Origin: Channallabes apus | Lineage: Eukaryota > Chordata > Actinopteri > Siluriformes > Clariidae | DNA length: 64,000 nucleotides | Direction: 5' to 3' | Assembly: GCA_030522415.1 (NCBI GenBank) | Contig: CM060109.1 | Span: 28,698,392-28,762,391, forward strand | Part shown: one piece after another, positions 34,653-46,276 of the stretch | How positions within the stretch are numbered: the stretch's first letter is position 1 | Layout of the letters: the number at the start of each line of letters is the position of its first letter | The notes under the pieces: model-generated | Databases searched by the model: none | What the model was told of the DNA's origin: nothing | What the model saw: the letters and a program-made list of their open reading frames with translations, nothing else | Position numbers and translations under genes: made by a program

Positions 34653-36180
34653 AAAAGCCTAATTTACAAACCATCACAGAAATTCTAATGGTTTCTATTA
34701 AATACCACAAAATGTAACCACAAAATGATGCTTTGCAGCAAGACTGCAGCAAGTACAGTTATTTATTTCCATTGTTTATTATGTTAATGTCGGCTATAGC
34801 CAATATATTTACGATATATTTACAGTATACTGTAAATAGCCAGTTTAATTTACATATGTGTAGATAGTTTAAAAGACATTTTCCATTTGCTATAACTGTT
34901 ACGTGACAAAGCTTATAATTTGAGGCAGTAAATTAACCAAGGAGCTAATTGTTCCTCCCTTAGATTAGATTATATTAGATTAATAAAGTGTCTAATGACT
35001 GCCATCAAAAACCATGAGCCTCTTTGAGCTTATCACTTTTCTGCACGATAAGGATCTATCTGAGATCTACTCCAACTTTTGGGGGGGGGCGGGAGGGAGT
35101 CTCGCCCAGGGCGCACTTCAGTGTAGAACCGCCACTGGTCACAGTCTCACAACCACTAGTTAATTAAATGCAATCAGTTGTCAAAGACAAGAGTGCACTT
35201 TCAAGATTGTCTATGTCTAATGCACATGCCTACTACTTGCACACATGGCATTGCTGCTTACTGGAAATCCGATTAGTCATCTAAGCTGAAAACAAAGATG
35301 TTTTCTTTAAGATACATAAAACATGCACTGAAAAAGCACTTTTTGGAATTTAATGGTGGTGCTATTACTTTTTTCTGTTAATTATTAAGAGTTTCACAAA
35401 ACATTGTTTGGTGTTATAAGATAAATAAAAACATGCACTGAAAAGATATGTGGTAGATGGTTGATTATTTGTCAAGGTATATTTTTTTTCAAAGATTACA
35501 AATAGCTTTTAAAATATGCAAACTGGCAATATTAAAGCGGTTTAATCTCCCCTAACGCTATTGGTCTCGACTATTTAAATAAATTGTTTGTTAAAGGAAT
35601 ATGGCTTGGCCTGAAAAAAGTTCAGTCAGAAGATTTTTTTTCACTTTAATCCCTGAGAACATCGCTTCACCATACAAATAGATAACGATCCAAAACATTC
35701 CACGAAAGCAACAGCTTTTAAAGGAAATGTTCTTGAAAGGCCGAGTCAGTCACCTGACCGCATCCCAGCTGAGCATGCTTTTCACTTCCTGAAGATAAAA
35801 CTGAACTTGAGAAACAGTAAAGTCAACACAGATGTAAACAATTAGCAAGAATCTCAATGAAGGAAACTTTGGCATTTGATGATGTCCATGGAGTTAAAGC
35901 TGCAGGCAGCCATTGACTGCAAAATATTTGCATCCAGATATTACAAATAATCTTTATATTTGTATTGGTTTATCCAGTTACTTTTAAGTCTGTGAAAACT
36001 GAGGTGTTTGGTAGATGTAATTTTTAAACAGATTAACCAGGAATTTTTTTTCCTGTGTGCTTTAAAATTAAAGTTGTACGTGTACACTTATCGCATATTG
36101 ATTGCTTCTTGTCAAATGAGGTGTACGGAAAATTCTGAAAATTATACCACTGTCCGTATTCTTATTGACCTGACCAAATA

Positions 36181-37049
36181 GGCTGTTATTTCTTCACATC
36201 TAGCCCTAATTTGCGAGCCGTATAATAGTCCGCACTAGTCCAGACACCGCTCTTCCCACTCTAGTCTATTACTTTGTGGAAGCCAGACTGCATGCATCCT
36301 CTTCCTTCCTGCCCTGCATCTAGATTTGGAAGTCAGTAGGCACAGCTTGGGTTTGATGTAGGGCTGATTGGCAGCCCGACAGAGCGGAGCGAAAGAAAGC
36401 AGTGTATTTGAGCACCCTTTGTTTTGCTACTGACAAACATTAACCTGCCCTATAGATCCCTCAGCTGGAGCATGCATCATACCACGGAAAGGGCATTTTT
36501 AATGGCTCTGTCCCTAATGAACTGTATATAAACTGTATAATAAACTTTCTTTATTTCTTCAGTGTGCCTTTTCTTAAGGGAGCAGTACAGTATGTACTGT
36601 AGGTACGGAAGCTCTGTAATGACTGAAATCATGTAGTCTGTATCTGAAATATCTATCAATAATTTGAATTGTGTAGAACTTTCTGCATCATTAAGTTGAT
36701 TTATCTATAGACTTAATTAACAAAACATTCTTATGGTATGATATGATAGTCTTTGATTAGTGTTGATGTTGCATTGCTGAGCGTCAAGTTCTTGTGCTTC
36801 AAGCTCAGGGTTGAACAATGCCACAAGCAGCAGTGCGGTTATCTGAATATAGAGTGTGACTGTGTGTAATGCAGGGTTCAGAAGGACGCGTGTGAGTTGA
36901 ATTTTTCAGTCTGTGCTGGCATGACCCTTTGCTGCACTCAGTTGACCCTGCGCCACCAGACACAAAGGAGTCTCGCGCACTCTGCCAGATTTGGGCTCTA
37001 AATCGACATCCAGGATTTGGCACTGAATGATTGCATTGTTTGCTGTGTG
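36181..37049 (+). other. myo16: intron, no recognised repeat
   Basis: Non-repetitive. 36230-36420 is relatively GC-rich for this intron. No gene seen. Confidence 0.45.
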
Positions 37050-37050
37050 C

Positions 37051-37098
<48 letters not shown>

Positions 37099-37256
37099 AC
37101 GTGCACATGTGTTCATGTGAGAGTTTTAGTTTGTATGTTTTTGTGTGTGTGTGTGCGTGTGTGTGTGTGTGTGTGTGTACACATGCACGTGTGTGCATGT
37201 GTGCATGTGAGAGTTCTAGTTTGTATGTTTTTTTTTTTTGTGTGTGTGTGTGTGTC
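37050..37256. repeat. (TG)n with an 80-90 bp tandem duplication
   Basis: Two copies of a unit made of TG repeats plus 'catgtgagagttttagtttg' (first from about 37096, second from about 37179, with one T to C change), ending in an oligo-T and another (TG)n. Confidence 0.88.
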
Positions 37257-37644
37257 ATCGAAAGATCTGGTAGATTGCTGAGATAGTTACACCAAGCCTG
37301 CTGTGCTTCGACATACTGATCTGTCTCTAGGGAATGGGTTGTCTATGTAATTCAGCAGCCTAGAGCCCTCAGCTCTGTGTGTGTGTCTGTGTCTGTGTCT
37401 GTGTGTTAAAGCCTAAAGGTTTACTAACGTTGGTAGAAATTGGTAATGAAGTATAAGCAATGTATGTTATATAGGAAACCATGTAATGCTGTTTTAAACT
37501 AAACACAACCCATAGACCAGAAAATATCTGGAAAAATGTCACTGTATAGTAAGTTTTTTGTGTGTAAACATTTTTTTATAAGATGATGTTGTGCTTTTTT
37601 GAATGGCTTTGGCATTGTCATGATTTGAAGGCAGGACTCTCAGG

Positions 37645-37960
37645 ATTTGCCTAGCACAGTGCCATGAAAAAGCCCCTTCCCCTTTTTTTCATATTTGTCA
37701 CAATTAAGATAATCAGGCCAAGTAAAAAACAATGATGATTCCATTTATTAAGGGAAATAAAAGTTGTCCAAACCTACATGACCTTACGTGAAGAAATAAT
37801 CGCTAAATCATGAATGAACTTTAGTTTTTGGAAAGTTAATAGAGATCATTTTACTTGCCACATCCAGGCGTGATTACTGCCAGACCAGTCGAATCAATAA
37901 ATCACCTAAATAGAACCTGTCTAAGAAAGTGAAGCATGCTAACAGATCTCAAAAAGCAAG
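37645..37960 (-). mobile_element. Tc1-type MITE, related to 16151-16572
   Basis: Starts 'cagtgccatgaaaaag'. Its inside, 'gaagcatgctaacagatctc' and the preceding 'attactgccagacc', is the reverse complement of the element at 16151-16572. The right border is not clear. Confidence 0.7.
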
Positions 37961-39084
37961 TTTACGTTTTTTTCACTCTTTTTAAAATTAGCTTCAGTTT
38001 GTTTTAAGCATGAAGACAATGAATACTTAATTAAATGAGAATTTGTCATTTAATTAAGTTTCCTGATGTTACAAAATATAAATAAAAACATAAAACCCAA
38101 GTCATAATCTTAAACCAAGGCTAAGCAAAGTATCTTAGATAAAATATTATTATTACTTAAAATTAAAACATGGCAATTATGGCAGTTAAGTGAAAATGAA
38201 GAAGACTGAGATGAGGGGTCCGCTCTGATCGGCCTGCCCTGTGCAAAGAGTTTCCAGACATGTTGCGATTTCAAACCTCAGGGAGTGAAACTGCTCAGTT
38301 CAGGGTGAACTGTAAACGATGTAGGAAACAACAGGTCTTCACGTGGTAAATCGGAATGAAAAATTTCCCATCACTGTGCCTTGCTAGAGCATGAAAAAAA
38401 TGCAGCTCGAAAAGGGATTTATATATCTATTATAATTATTATCGAGGACGACATCATATTAATAGGACATAATAAATTGCATTTTAATTTAATTAAGGAA
38501 TCATGCCATTATATAAAAAATAATAAAAGTATAATGGTATAAATTTTTGTTTCAATACAAGAGGTATCTGTGGTGTGTATGTTACCAGGTCATCCGTTAC
38601 CATTTGCGTTACTTTCGTGCCGTTCACAAAACTGCAATCGATTGATATTTTTATTTTTGTTTATTAATATCAACATGCTCTTAAGGTTTATGGTTGTGAC
38701 CGCGTCACCATCATGCTTTGTCTCATGTCACTCCAATAAGCAGTAATGTCTGCAAGTGAGAGCGTTCAGATCTAGCGTGAAAAACGCGCACCTTGATGCC
38801 ACAAACTAATCGCTAATTAAATTTGTTGCCACCTAATTTGGTCATCAATTTTCATAAACTACTCTGATTATTCGCTGCACCCCAAGTAATCACTGTTCTC
38901 ACCATTTAGGGGACAGAGAGACAGACAGGCATTGAGACAGATACTGTAGTGAGAGAGACAGAATGAGAGGACTCTGATACAGGAAAAAGGTGTGTGACTG
39001 ACGGGGATTGATGGCCCCAGGTATTCAGGGAATACAGTATATGTAATGCTTGACACTTCTTCCCCTCACACTCACAGACATTGT
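37961..39084 (+). other. myo16: intron, AT-rich, nothing recognised
   Basis: No transposon, gene or clear structure. Confidence 0.5.
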
Positions 39085-39310
39085 GCACATTAATTAGCCT
39101 CCGTTTTAATCAGTTGATAATTCTCATTACATTGAGCTAATAGGCAACAAATCCTTTGCAAAAGCCTGCGCATTATGTGACCGCTATATGTGTGGTGATT
39201 TATAAGGAGTTAGCGTGCAGGGCTCATTAATTAATGCCATGTGAGCTTGCCTGTCATCCCGTAGGTAGCAGTAATTAACCTCTGTCCGCTTTTTATGATA
39301 GGAAAGTGCA
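39085..39310. promoter_or_regulatory. candidate conserved non-coding element
   Basis: Repeat-free stretch about 200 bases upstream of exon 15. It holds several homeodomain-type TAATTA/ATTAAT cores (attaattag near 39090, cattaattaat near 39227, taattaacc near 39272) and GC-richer parts between. No coding frame. The call rests on composition and motif density only. Confidence 0.3.
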
Positions 39311-39505
39311 GTAGCTGAACGTACAGGGTGAGCCGGAGGTCAGTCCTATTGTTTGTCATACACTGGTGTAAAGTTGTCAACACAGGACAGACCAGCGTGC
39401 ATATGGTTTACTCACTAATGAATGAACGGTAGTGCTAATGGACTTTCCCTTTGTGCAGTGCAGTATTTATTAACGTGTGCGTTCATGTGTGTTTCTCTTG
39501 TGTAG

Positions 39506-39658
39506 CTGTGCGTAAACATGGTAAATGAGCGGATTCAGCAATACACAACAGAGCTGCTCTTCCAGCAAGAACAGCAGGAATGTCTGCAAGAAGGGGTCGC
39601 CATGGAGACCGTACGCTCCCCTGCCTGTCAGCCTGCACTTGTGGACTTCTTCTACCAG
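39506..39658 (+). CDS. myo16: myo16 exon 15: motor, LCVN...QQYTTELLF
   Basis: 51 codons, phase 0 on both sides, acceptor tgtgtag, donor cag|gtacag. Encodes LCVNMVNERIQQYTTELLFQ and on to VDFFYQ. It is the relay-helix region (LCIN..NE.LQ.(F)......E...(E)..E). Confidence 0.95.
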
Positions 39659-40589
39659 GTACAGAAAGAGCAAGAGAAAAAGAGCACGCGTGAGGAATAG
39701 ACGGGGTGTATGGATGTGTGGATGGAGAGAGACAAATATTGGGAAAGAGTATAAAAAGGAAAGAGAAAGTGATCAACTGTGACATAGTCAGTTCTTTTAA
39801 TTTCAGTACATCAGGGTGACTTGCATACTAAGAAAAGGACTAAAGAAAATAATTAATCTTAAACATTATAAAGGAGAAAATTGGAAGGGATTACTTATGA
39901 AGAAAACTCTTTCCAGATTACATTATTACATTGGGGGGGGGGGACTCATGTTAACTATATCACACGGCTTTAAGTTTAAAATTGTAATATTTTTCAGAAA
40001 AAAAAATACATATACATATTTGTTCAATCTTCTGTTTTAATCCTGGGGCTAAGCACATAAAGACATAATGCGCATAACCTATGAACTGATAACAGATTGA
40101 AATTAAGTATTCAGTCTAAGTTGATTTGAAGCTTTTTAATTCAAATGTCTGGGATTATCTGGTCGCGGTAAAAGACCTCAACTCCATCAGCATTGGACTT
40201 CTGTGCTGCTGATGTTCCTAAAATATGCTGATGTTGTAATCAGAAATTATAATGGCTATAATAAACAATATGTTATAAAAAAAACAAAGAATAATTTTGC
40301 AGTAGAGCTCCCACAGTAACATCTTTTGTCAATGAAATATGAGGAAATTATGATCGATTTTCAGTGTTGCCTACTGTACATACTGTAACATCACTCTTTG
40401 TTGGATATCATAGTATGTAAAATGTTATTAAATTTCAGTCACTTGTTTTATTAATAATTGTCATGTAACATATAGGAAAGAACAAAACAATGGAATATTG
40501 CTCATATATAAATCTTTTTGAAAAAGAATCTATGGAAATTAACGTTTTCACAAAATATTCAGCAAACTACAATGCACTCTTTTATCTTA
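39659..40589 (+). other. myo16: intron, AT-rich, nothing recognised
   Basis: No repeat family or gene seen apart from a short G run at about 39933. Confidence 0.5.
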
Positions 40590-40975
40590 ACCAGAAAGAA
40601 TTTTTTCAGTAATTTGAGCTACAATAGCACTTTTACTCTGACCAGTGGCACGTCATTCCCCACATGCATCATTAAGCCCAGTTCACCTGTGCTCCTTTGG
40701 TATGGCCTGATTATTGTAGAAGGGGAACATCCCAAAGGAGCTGTAGTTTTGGTGTTCCTCTGACCCAGTCGTCTAGACATCACAATTCGGCCTTTGTTGC
40801 TCAAATCCTTTGGCTTAGCTATTTTTTTTTGCTTCCAACACATCAACTTTTGGGGACAAAATGCTCACTTGCTGCCCAATATATACCACCCACTTTCAGT
40901 TGCCGGTGTACCGAGATGATTCTGTTATTCATCACCTGTCAGTGGTCATAATGCCATGGCTGATCTGCGAATATT
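40590..40975 (-). mobile_element. Tc1-like transposon fragment, reverse strand
   Basis: Right end (reverse strand) 'gatcagccatggcattatga' then 'ccactgacaggtg' is the well-known end of a fish Tc1-like family. The transposase start follows. The other end is missing. Confidence 0.8.
40619..40846 (-). pseudogene. Tc1-like transposase, HTH fragment
   Basis: Minus-strand reading includes KPKDLSNKGRIVMSRRLGQR then NTKTTAPLGCSPSTI. It matches the paired-type HTH start of this Tc1 family ('KG.IV.(A/S)RRLGQ...KTA.L(V)GCS.(S)'). The downstream part is lost. Confidence 0.75.
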
Positions 40976-41690
40976 TTACAAATGATAATCTTAGTTAAGA
41001 TCATGTGCCTTTAATGCAGGAAGGCGTTGAAACTGGTGATGTCATTTGGCATGATGTCATTACGCTGAAAAACATTAACATAACAATCTGCTCAGATTAA
41101 TAGTGGTTTACTAATTTTGTGTTTTCTTTGTTTTATAGCTAACAGTACATGTACCATTATTGAACAAATGTGGAACGGAGTGCAAATGTGCAAAAACAAT
41201 TATCATAATGGGCAAAGAACAGAACATTTCCACTGATTTATTAGGTACTCTCATCTAGTACACAGTATACAAGAGCGACAAACAGTTTAAGATGAGTTTG
41301 TAACTACCCCATCTATTTCCTACAAATTGCTGCTTATCAGAGGAGAATTAAAGCTGTGTGTTCTAGAGAATTATCAGGAGGTTTATTTGCTTCCGCTATG
41401 TAAAGCAGTTTTATTAATGAAATGTGTTTACTACTTGTTTGATCTTTCAGTGATATATTAAGAGTGGGGCTAAACATAAGGCATAAAAGAAAGGTAAAGG
41501 AAAATGAGAACATACTGTACAGTGTAGCTCTGGAGGGATGATCCAATCACACGTGACGTACAGCAAGGGCTCTATTTCCTGAAAAGTGATGTACGTAAAT
41601 AGACTTATTTTAATTAAAAGTAATATTTTAATGGGGTTGGATGGATTTATATGAACCTTAAATATACTGTATGCCTTTATGAAAATGGAT

Positions 41691-41912
41691 GGATAAACTT
41701 GCTGCTCTCGTCAAGGGGTCGCCAGAGCTGACAGGTTTTACACTGGATGCCCTTCCTGACACCACCCTCACCCTCCTTGTTTTTCCTACCGGGTTTGGGA
41801 CTGGTTGGGTAATATGGGATGTGGCAACCACTGATGGTGGGGCTCGAGCCCGTATCCTCAGATCTCCAAAATCAACAGCCTTAGCCGGCTGAGCCAACAC
41901 TCCCAAAAAATG
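41691..41912 (-). mobile_element. tRNA-derived SINE, same family as 25503-25743
   Basis: 'tcaaggggtcgccagagc', 'ggatgcccttcctgacacc' and 'gggactggttgggtaa' are shared with the SINE at 25503-25743. Head on the right, reverse strand ('ggctcagccggctaaggc'). Confidence 0.82.
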
Positions 41913-42114
41913 GATGGAAAAGTGTTTTAATAGGGTAGTGTTGGTAGAAATACAAGAATATCAACATTGAGTGTTTTACTCTAACAGGGTCCAAAGTCGC
42001 CAAAGATCAGTGTTGGGTGTAACGTGTTACAAAGTAGACTACTTGGAATACTTTTTTTGATGTAACGAGTAATCTAATGCGTTAGGTCCGCCATTTAAGT
42101 ACTTAGCTATTTTT

Positions 42115-42122
<8 letters not shown>

Positions 42123-42182
<60 letters not shown>

Positions 42183-42199
42183 TGTGTGTGTGAGTGTGT

Positions 42200-42230
<31 letters not shown>
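42123..42230. repeat. (TG)n with 'gagtgtg' interruptions
   Basis: About 108 bases of TG, interrupted three times by GA. Confidence 0.95.
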
Positions 42231-42239
42231 AAAAACTCG

Positions 42240-42550
42240 TCCTACAAGGCTATCGCAGGAGACTTGGGGCACGAGGCGGGGTACACCCTGGACAGGGTGC
42301 CAATCCATCGCAGAGCACACACACACACACATTCTCACCCTACGGGCAATTTGGGAACACCAGTTAGCCTAACCTGCTATGTCTTTGGGCTGTGGGAGGA
42401 AACTGGAGTGCCTGGAGGAAACCCACCAATCACAGAGAGAACATGCAAACTCCATGCACACAGAGACGGGAATCGAGTCTGGCGGGAAACCAAACCTGGA
42501 TCCTGCAGGTGCAAGGCGACAGTGGTAACCACTACACCACTGTGCCGCCT
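42240..42550 (-). mobile_element. Mermaid/DANA-type SINE, reverse strand
   Basis: 'gcacgaggcggggtacacc', 'gggtgccaatccatcgcag' and the right end 'accactgtgccgcc' are the reverse complement of the SINE at 2878-3245. Nested in the hAT-type MITE. Confidence 0.88.
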
Positions 42551-42594
42551 GTTATGTAATTAGTTAATTTAAAAAGCAACGTCCCCCAATACTG

Positions 42595-43625
42595 TTAAAG
42601 ATCAAATAAAAAAATTGGTCGTTTATGTACAGCAACCTTATTTCCCCTCTCACCTGTCCTAACCACTCAGCATTCAGCATCACCAGTATAATTCAATAAT
42701 CACCAGCCTTAGCACGAGGAAAATTATATGGTGGCTGACTTTGTGTCTCAGAGGAAGATTGTTTTAGCTTTTCTAGGTTACAGGCAGGTCACCGCCCATG
42801 CGGTTCAAGAGAGCAGAGTTCTGTATAGTTTCTGTAAATAAGAGTGAGATAATTAACTAGACGAGATTTGCTTTCTCGGACGGGATATTTTACCAGCACA
42901 AATGCTTAAGTCCTATCATGACTCAGTAATGTATGGCTGTGCTTCCTGCCAGCTTTATTTTAACATTGTGATTCATACATACACACAAACACTCATGTCC
43001 ATGTACCCTCTCAGTGCAGTTAAGTGAGTCTTTGGGGTGATGATGCTGTTAGCCTTTTCTGAGATGACTATTTAATGAGTCATAAAACTGAGGCAGTCTT
43101 TTGTGAGCTTAAGAGTGACACAGCATTCTTCACACAAACACTCCAACACTCCCCCTCTCCGCTCTGTTACTCACCGTTCACTCCTGCTCCCACAGGCCAG
43201 ACACATACGCGCACAAACACATGCACGCACACGTGTGAAGATTTCATATGTTCTCTTCCACGTTAAATTAAACGTTTGCTCTCCACCAGCCTTTTCCAGT
43301 GCACTCGTATCTCACAATGTGCTCTTTATTGCTGTGTGCCTGGAAGCCATTCAGGGTCCGTTCCGTTTCTTGCATAAAAGACAAAGAATTGTTTTGTGTT
43401 TTATAAGAAAGCTTCCATATGGTGTGTGTTTATAGAGCCCCGTTTCCTGGATGGCTGGGAGGTGCTGATAGGAAATTGGGAAAGAGAGGGATTTGGTGTG
43501 AGCAGATAACAGTAACAGTATGGATTCAGTTAGAGTGTAGATGTTTGTGACATTTCCATATATATCATGAATGAAATGTGAGCGTATCTTACTGTATGGT
43601 GTGTGTATGTGTTTATGTATTACAG
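42595..43625 (+). other. myo16: intron, no recognised feature
   Basis: No repeat family recognised. Short CA-rich piece at about 43200-43235. Confidence 0.5.
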
Positions 43626-43826
43626 AAGCCTCAGGGCATGCTCTGTGTGCTGGATGAGGAGAGTCAGTCGCTGAGGCCATCTGAAGTCAACCTGTATAAG
43701 AGACTCCAGGCCCAGCTGGATTCCGCAACTACGGATGCCGTTCTACTTACCACCAAGGATGGCAATGGGAACCCCCCACCGAAAGATCAGGGCCCGTCTT
43801 TTACTGTTGCACACTACGCTGGAAAA
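43626..43826 (+). CDS. myo16: myo16 exon 16: motor, LLDEES and loop 2 region
   Basis: 67 codons, phase 0 both sides. Encodes KPQGMLCVLDEESQSLRPSE and on to SFTVAHYAGK. (P).G(I)L.(L)LDEE and F.(I).HYAGKV.Y are standard motor motifs. Acceptor tattacag, donor aaa|gtgagc. Only a 106-base intron separates it from the next exon. Confidence 0.95.
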
Positions 43827-43932
43827 GTGAGCAAAGCAGAGTCCTGTGAAACTAATGAAAACCTCTTTTGGTGGTCATGTCATGCCTTTGATCAAATCAA
43901 TGCTCTATGTATGCCTGTCTCTTGCTTTTCAG

Positions 43933-44008
43933 ATGAGCTATGACCTCACAGGATCGTTGGAGAGGAATAAAGATGCTTTGCCCCAAAACATCCTGTTTGT
44001 CCTCAAAT
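43933..44008 (+). CDS. myo16: myo16 exon 17: motor, MSYDLTGSLERNKDALPQN
   Basis: 25 codons plus one base. Encodes MSYDLTGSLERNKDALPQNI and LFVLK, equal to the (V).Y(D)..G.(L)(E)KN(K)D.L..(N)...(L) element of myosins. Acceptor gcttttcag, donor aat|gtaaga, phase 0 to 1. Confidence 0.95.
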
Positions 44009-44647
44009 GTAAGAGCTGCACCATGTCAGGCACAGGCCAACAAACAAGAGCTGAAGTAGATGTTTCCTACTATAAGAGTTCTACAGTAACTGTTCATTAT
44101 CTTCCTTTAGTGCTGCAAGCCAGCCAGACAAGCTGTGTTTAATTTCTGATACTACAGATTAAAGAATTTTCCCTCTTTTTTTCTTCTGACCTGATACAAT
44201 TCAGATCAGTGTAGTGATGGACCAGTTTTCAAATGGAAACGAAAAACCTAATGTACGCTCCTGGGATTTGCATAAAAATAGAAACAAGCGGGTGTGACCA
44301 TGTTACCAGAAGTACTCCAGCATGCTCAGTAAAACCTATTAACTATTTTCTTATAAAACTGCATAAATCTGTCTAAAACTCCTAAATATAAACATGTACA
44401 GCACTCAATATATGGTTGATATTCCCTTTGCATGAATTACTTTAAGTGCTCTACATGTTCATACTTTTCAGTAGCGCTTCTGTTATAGAATGTTTCTTTT
44501 TATTGGTCTTAAGTAATATAAAAATTTTCTGAGATTTTCATTAGCTACAAGCCATAATCATCCAAATTAAAAGAAATAACCACTTGAAATATATTGGTCT
44601 GTGTGTAATGAATCCATATGATATATAATATAGTACTACATATAATA

Positions 44648-45044
44648 CACTATATTGCCAAAAGTATCCACTTACCTTCACGTGCATATGAACTTGAGTA
44701 ACATCCAATTTATAATCCATAGGGTTTAATATGATGTTGGCTCACCCTTTGCAGCTATAACAGCCTAAACTCTTCTGGGAATGCTTTTCACAAGGTTTAG
44801 CAGTGTGTTTATGGGAATTTTGGGGGGCGCCATCTCCAAACTGTTCACACAAATTTTGTAAGCATGAAATTGCTGAAGCCTCAAGAGTTCCTTTCACTGG
44901 AGCCAAGCCCAACTCCTGAACAACAATCTCACAGGAGTTCCACCAGGTCAACATCATATTAAACCTTATGGATTAAGTATCAGATGTTACTCAATTTCAC
45001 ATGCATGTGAAGGCAGGCAGGCAAATACTGTTGGCAATATAGTG
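44648..45044. mobile_element. DNA transposon remnant ('cactatattgccaaaag' ends)
   Basis: TA-flanked. Left 'cactatattgccaaaagta', right (reverse strand) 'cactatattgccaacagta'. 397 bases. The body ('ctttgcagctataacagcc', 'aggtttagcagtgtgttta') is a Tc1-like family common in fish. No open frame. Confidence 0.85.
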
Positions 45045-45049
45045 TACAT

Positions 45050-45440
45050 TATATACCCAGTGGTAACTCGGTAAACCCCCAGTGGTAACCCCGCCTTGCG
45101 AATTTTCACCCTAAGAATTAAAAGTTTTTTGCCTCGCCATACAAAGTATTTTTGGCATGCAAATGACTGGGATGGAAACGTACATACATCCGGTTGTGTG
45201 TACTTCTGGTAGCCGATCAAAACTTGTTTGTGTCAGTGGAATGCCAAACAAATCAAGTTTACTTATGTGTTTTTTTTTTTGCATTTGTCCAAACTTTAGT
45301 GGGGACAAAGCACCATGGGTCCCAAGAATATTAGCAAAGACGGTAAAAAGAAGAACAGTTTAAGTTTAGTCTTTAAAGCAGATGATGCCAAGAGCAATCA
45401 TAAATTATGGCTACGTGAGGTTTAATGTATATTTATTTCA
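45050..45440 (+). mobile_element. Tigger/pogo-like fragment
   Basis: After some 'ggtaactcggtaaac'-type end sequence, a short reading MGPKNISKDGKKKNSLSL starts at 45314, resembling the start of Tigger/jerky-type transposases. It then stops. Weak evidence. Confidence 0.4.
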
Positions 45441-45982
45441 TACTTGACTTCATTTACATATCTTTTCTAAACATATAGATTTTTAAATTGGTATCATCAG
45501 TAATATTTTTTGGTGTCTGGAACAGATTATTTCCATTTACATTATTTCCTATCAGAAAATACATTTTGCAATACAAAATTTTACCTTAGGAACTCACCTC
45601 TGGAACAGATAAAATTCGTATTCCAAAATTCATATTTATACTATATAAATCCTGCATTCTACATCCAGTCAAGTTTTAGAAATCCAGACATTTCCAAAAA
45701 GGTAAAACACCAGCCATTCAGTTTCCTTTTCTTCACGCTCTTTCTTTCTTTGGGCCCAAGAGTCATTTTATTATGATTTATATAACTTGTCAGATGTGTT
45801 TGTGTGTGTGTGTGTGTAAGTGCATATGCGTGCATGTGCGCGTGTGTGTGTGTGCGCTCAGTAATGATTGGAGTCAATTATCACTGGCGCCTGGCAGAAC
45901 GGGGCTCCAAAGTCGCGTAACCCCATGTTTGTTTTCTTTTTCCTTTAACAACCCTCTCTCTTTCACTGGTCTCTTGGAGCAG

Positions 45983-46158
45983 CCAGTGAGAACGTGCTCA
46001 TCCATCAAATGTTCCAGTGTAAGCTGACGCAGACGGGCTCCCTGGTGCCTCCAAACCAGCGGCTACAGCTGCGCAGGTCCAGAGGCGCTCTGCTCCTGCA
46101 TATGCCGAGCTCAGCCGGCATGCCCAAAGATGCACAGAAATATTTGGAGCTCAAGAAG
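45983..46158 (+). CDS. myo16: myo16 exon 18: motor loop 2 / variable insert
   Basis: Encodes (S)SENVLIHQMFQCKLTQTGSL and on to KYLELKK. The SENV...(M)FQ.KL.QTGSLV stretch is specific to MYO16. The basic RRSRGALLLH part corresponds to the actin-binding loop. Acceptor gagcag, donor aag|gtactt, phase 1 to 0. Confidence 0.93.
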
Positions 46159-46210
46159 GTACTTTTATTTTGTTTTGCAGAAGATTATTAGACATGCTTT
46201 ATTGAGTAAA

Positions 46211-46276
46211 TCATTTACATTTACATCTAGGCATTTGGCAGACACTCTTATCCAGAGCGACTTACAAATCACCACT
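46211..46276 (-). mobile_element. SINE tail fragment
   Basis: 'aggcatttggcagacactc' and 'ttatccagagcgacttac' are the reverse complement of the V-SINE tail seen at 18740-18785. The head is absent. Confidence 0.8.

Larger units (their letters stand above)
33871..35137 (+). mobile_element. hAT transposon B, internally deleted, inside hAT A
   Basis: Ends 'cagtggcgggtttag' and reverse-strand 'cagtggcggttctac'. Near-identical 8-mers flank it (33863-33870 ctcacagt, 35138-35145 gtcacagt). 1267 bases. Keeps a first coding exon (34388-34472) but no catalytic part. Includes G-rich runs (34059-34135) and a (CA)n at 34611-34650. Confidence 0.85.
33166..35655 (+). mobile_element. hAT-like transposon A, inserted in the Tc1
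   Basis: Inverted ends 'cagggattaaagt' at both borders, and the 6-mer agaaca directly flanks both sides (33160-33165, 35656-35661). The left and right Tc1 parts join without loss when it is taken out. It carries remains of a hAT-type protein gene and is itself interrupted at 33871-35137. The 6-base duplication is shorter than the usual 8 of hAT, so the superfamily is likely but not certain. Confidence 0.82.
32379..36180 (+). mobile_element. Tc1-like transposon split by a nested pair of hAT elements
   Basis: Left end region 'gtcagatgcacaagtattt' then 'gaacagtg'. Right end (reverse strand) 'gtcaggtcaataagaatac' then 'ggacagtg', an inverted pair. Leaving out the insertion 33166-35655 and one 6-base repeat gives about 1.3 kb, normal for Tc1. 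The inside has decayed transposase sequence, including the QxDNDPKH-type second catalytic region after 35660 and the LNPIEH-type third region (about 35750-35800). Confidence 0.85.
42008..42594. mobile_element. hAT-type MITE with a SINE inserted ('cagtgttggg' ends)
   Basis: Left 'cagtgttgggtgtaacg', right (reverse strand) 'cagtattgggggacgttgc'. Flanking 8-mers ccaaagat and ttaaagat agree at six positions. Contains a long (TG)n and a SINE. Same family as the outer element at 54039-56258 (shared 'aagtactcagttattt'-like segment). Confidence 0.75.
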
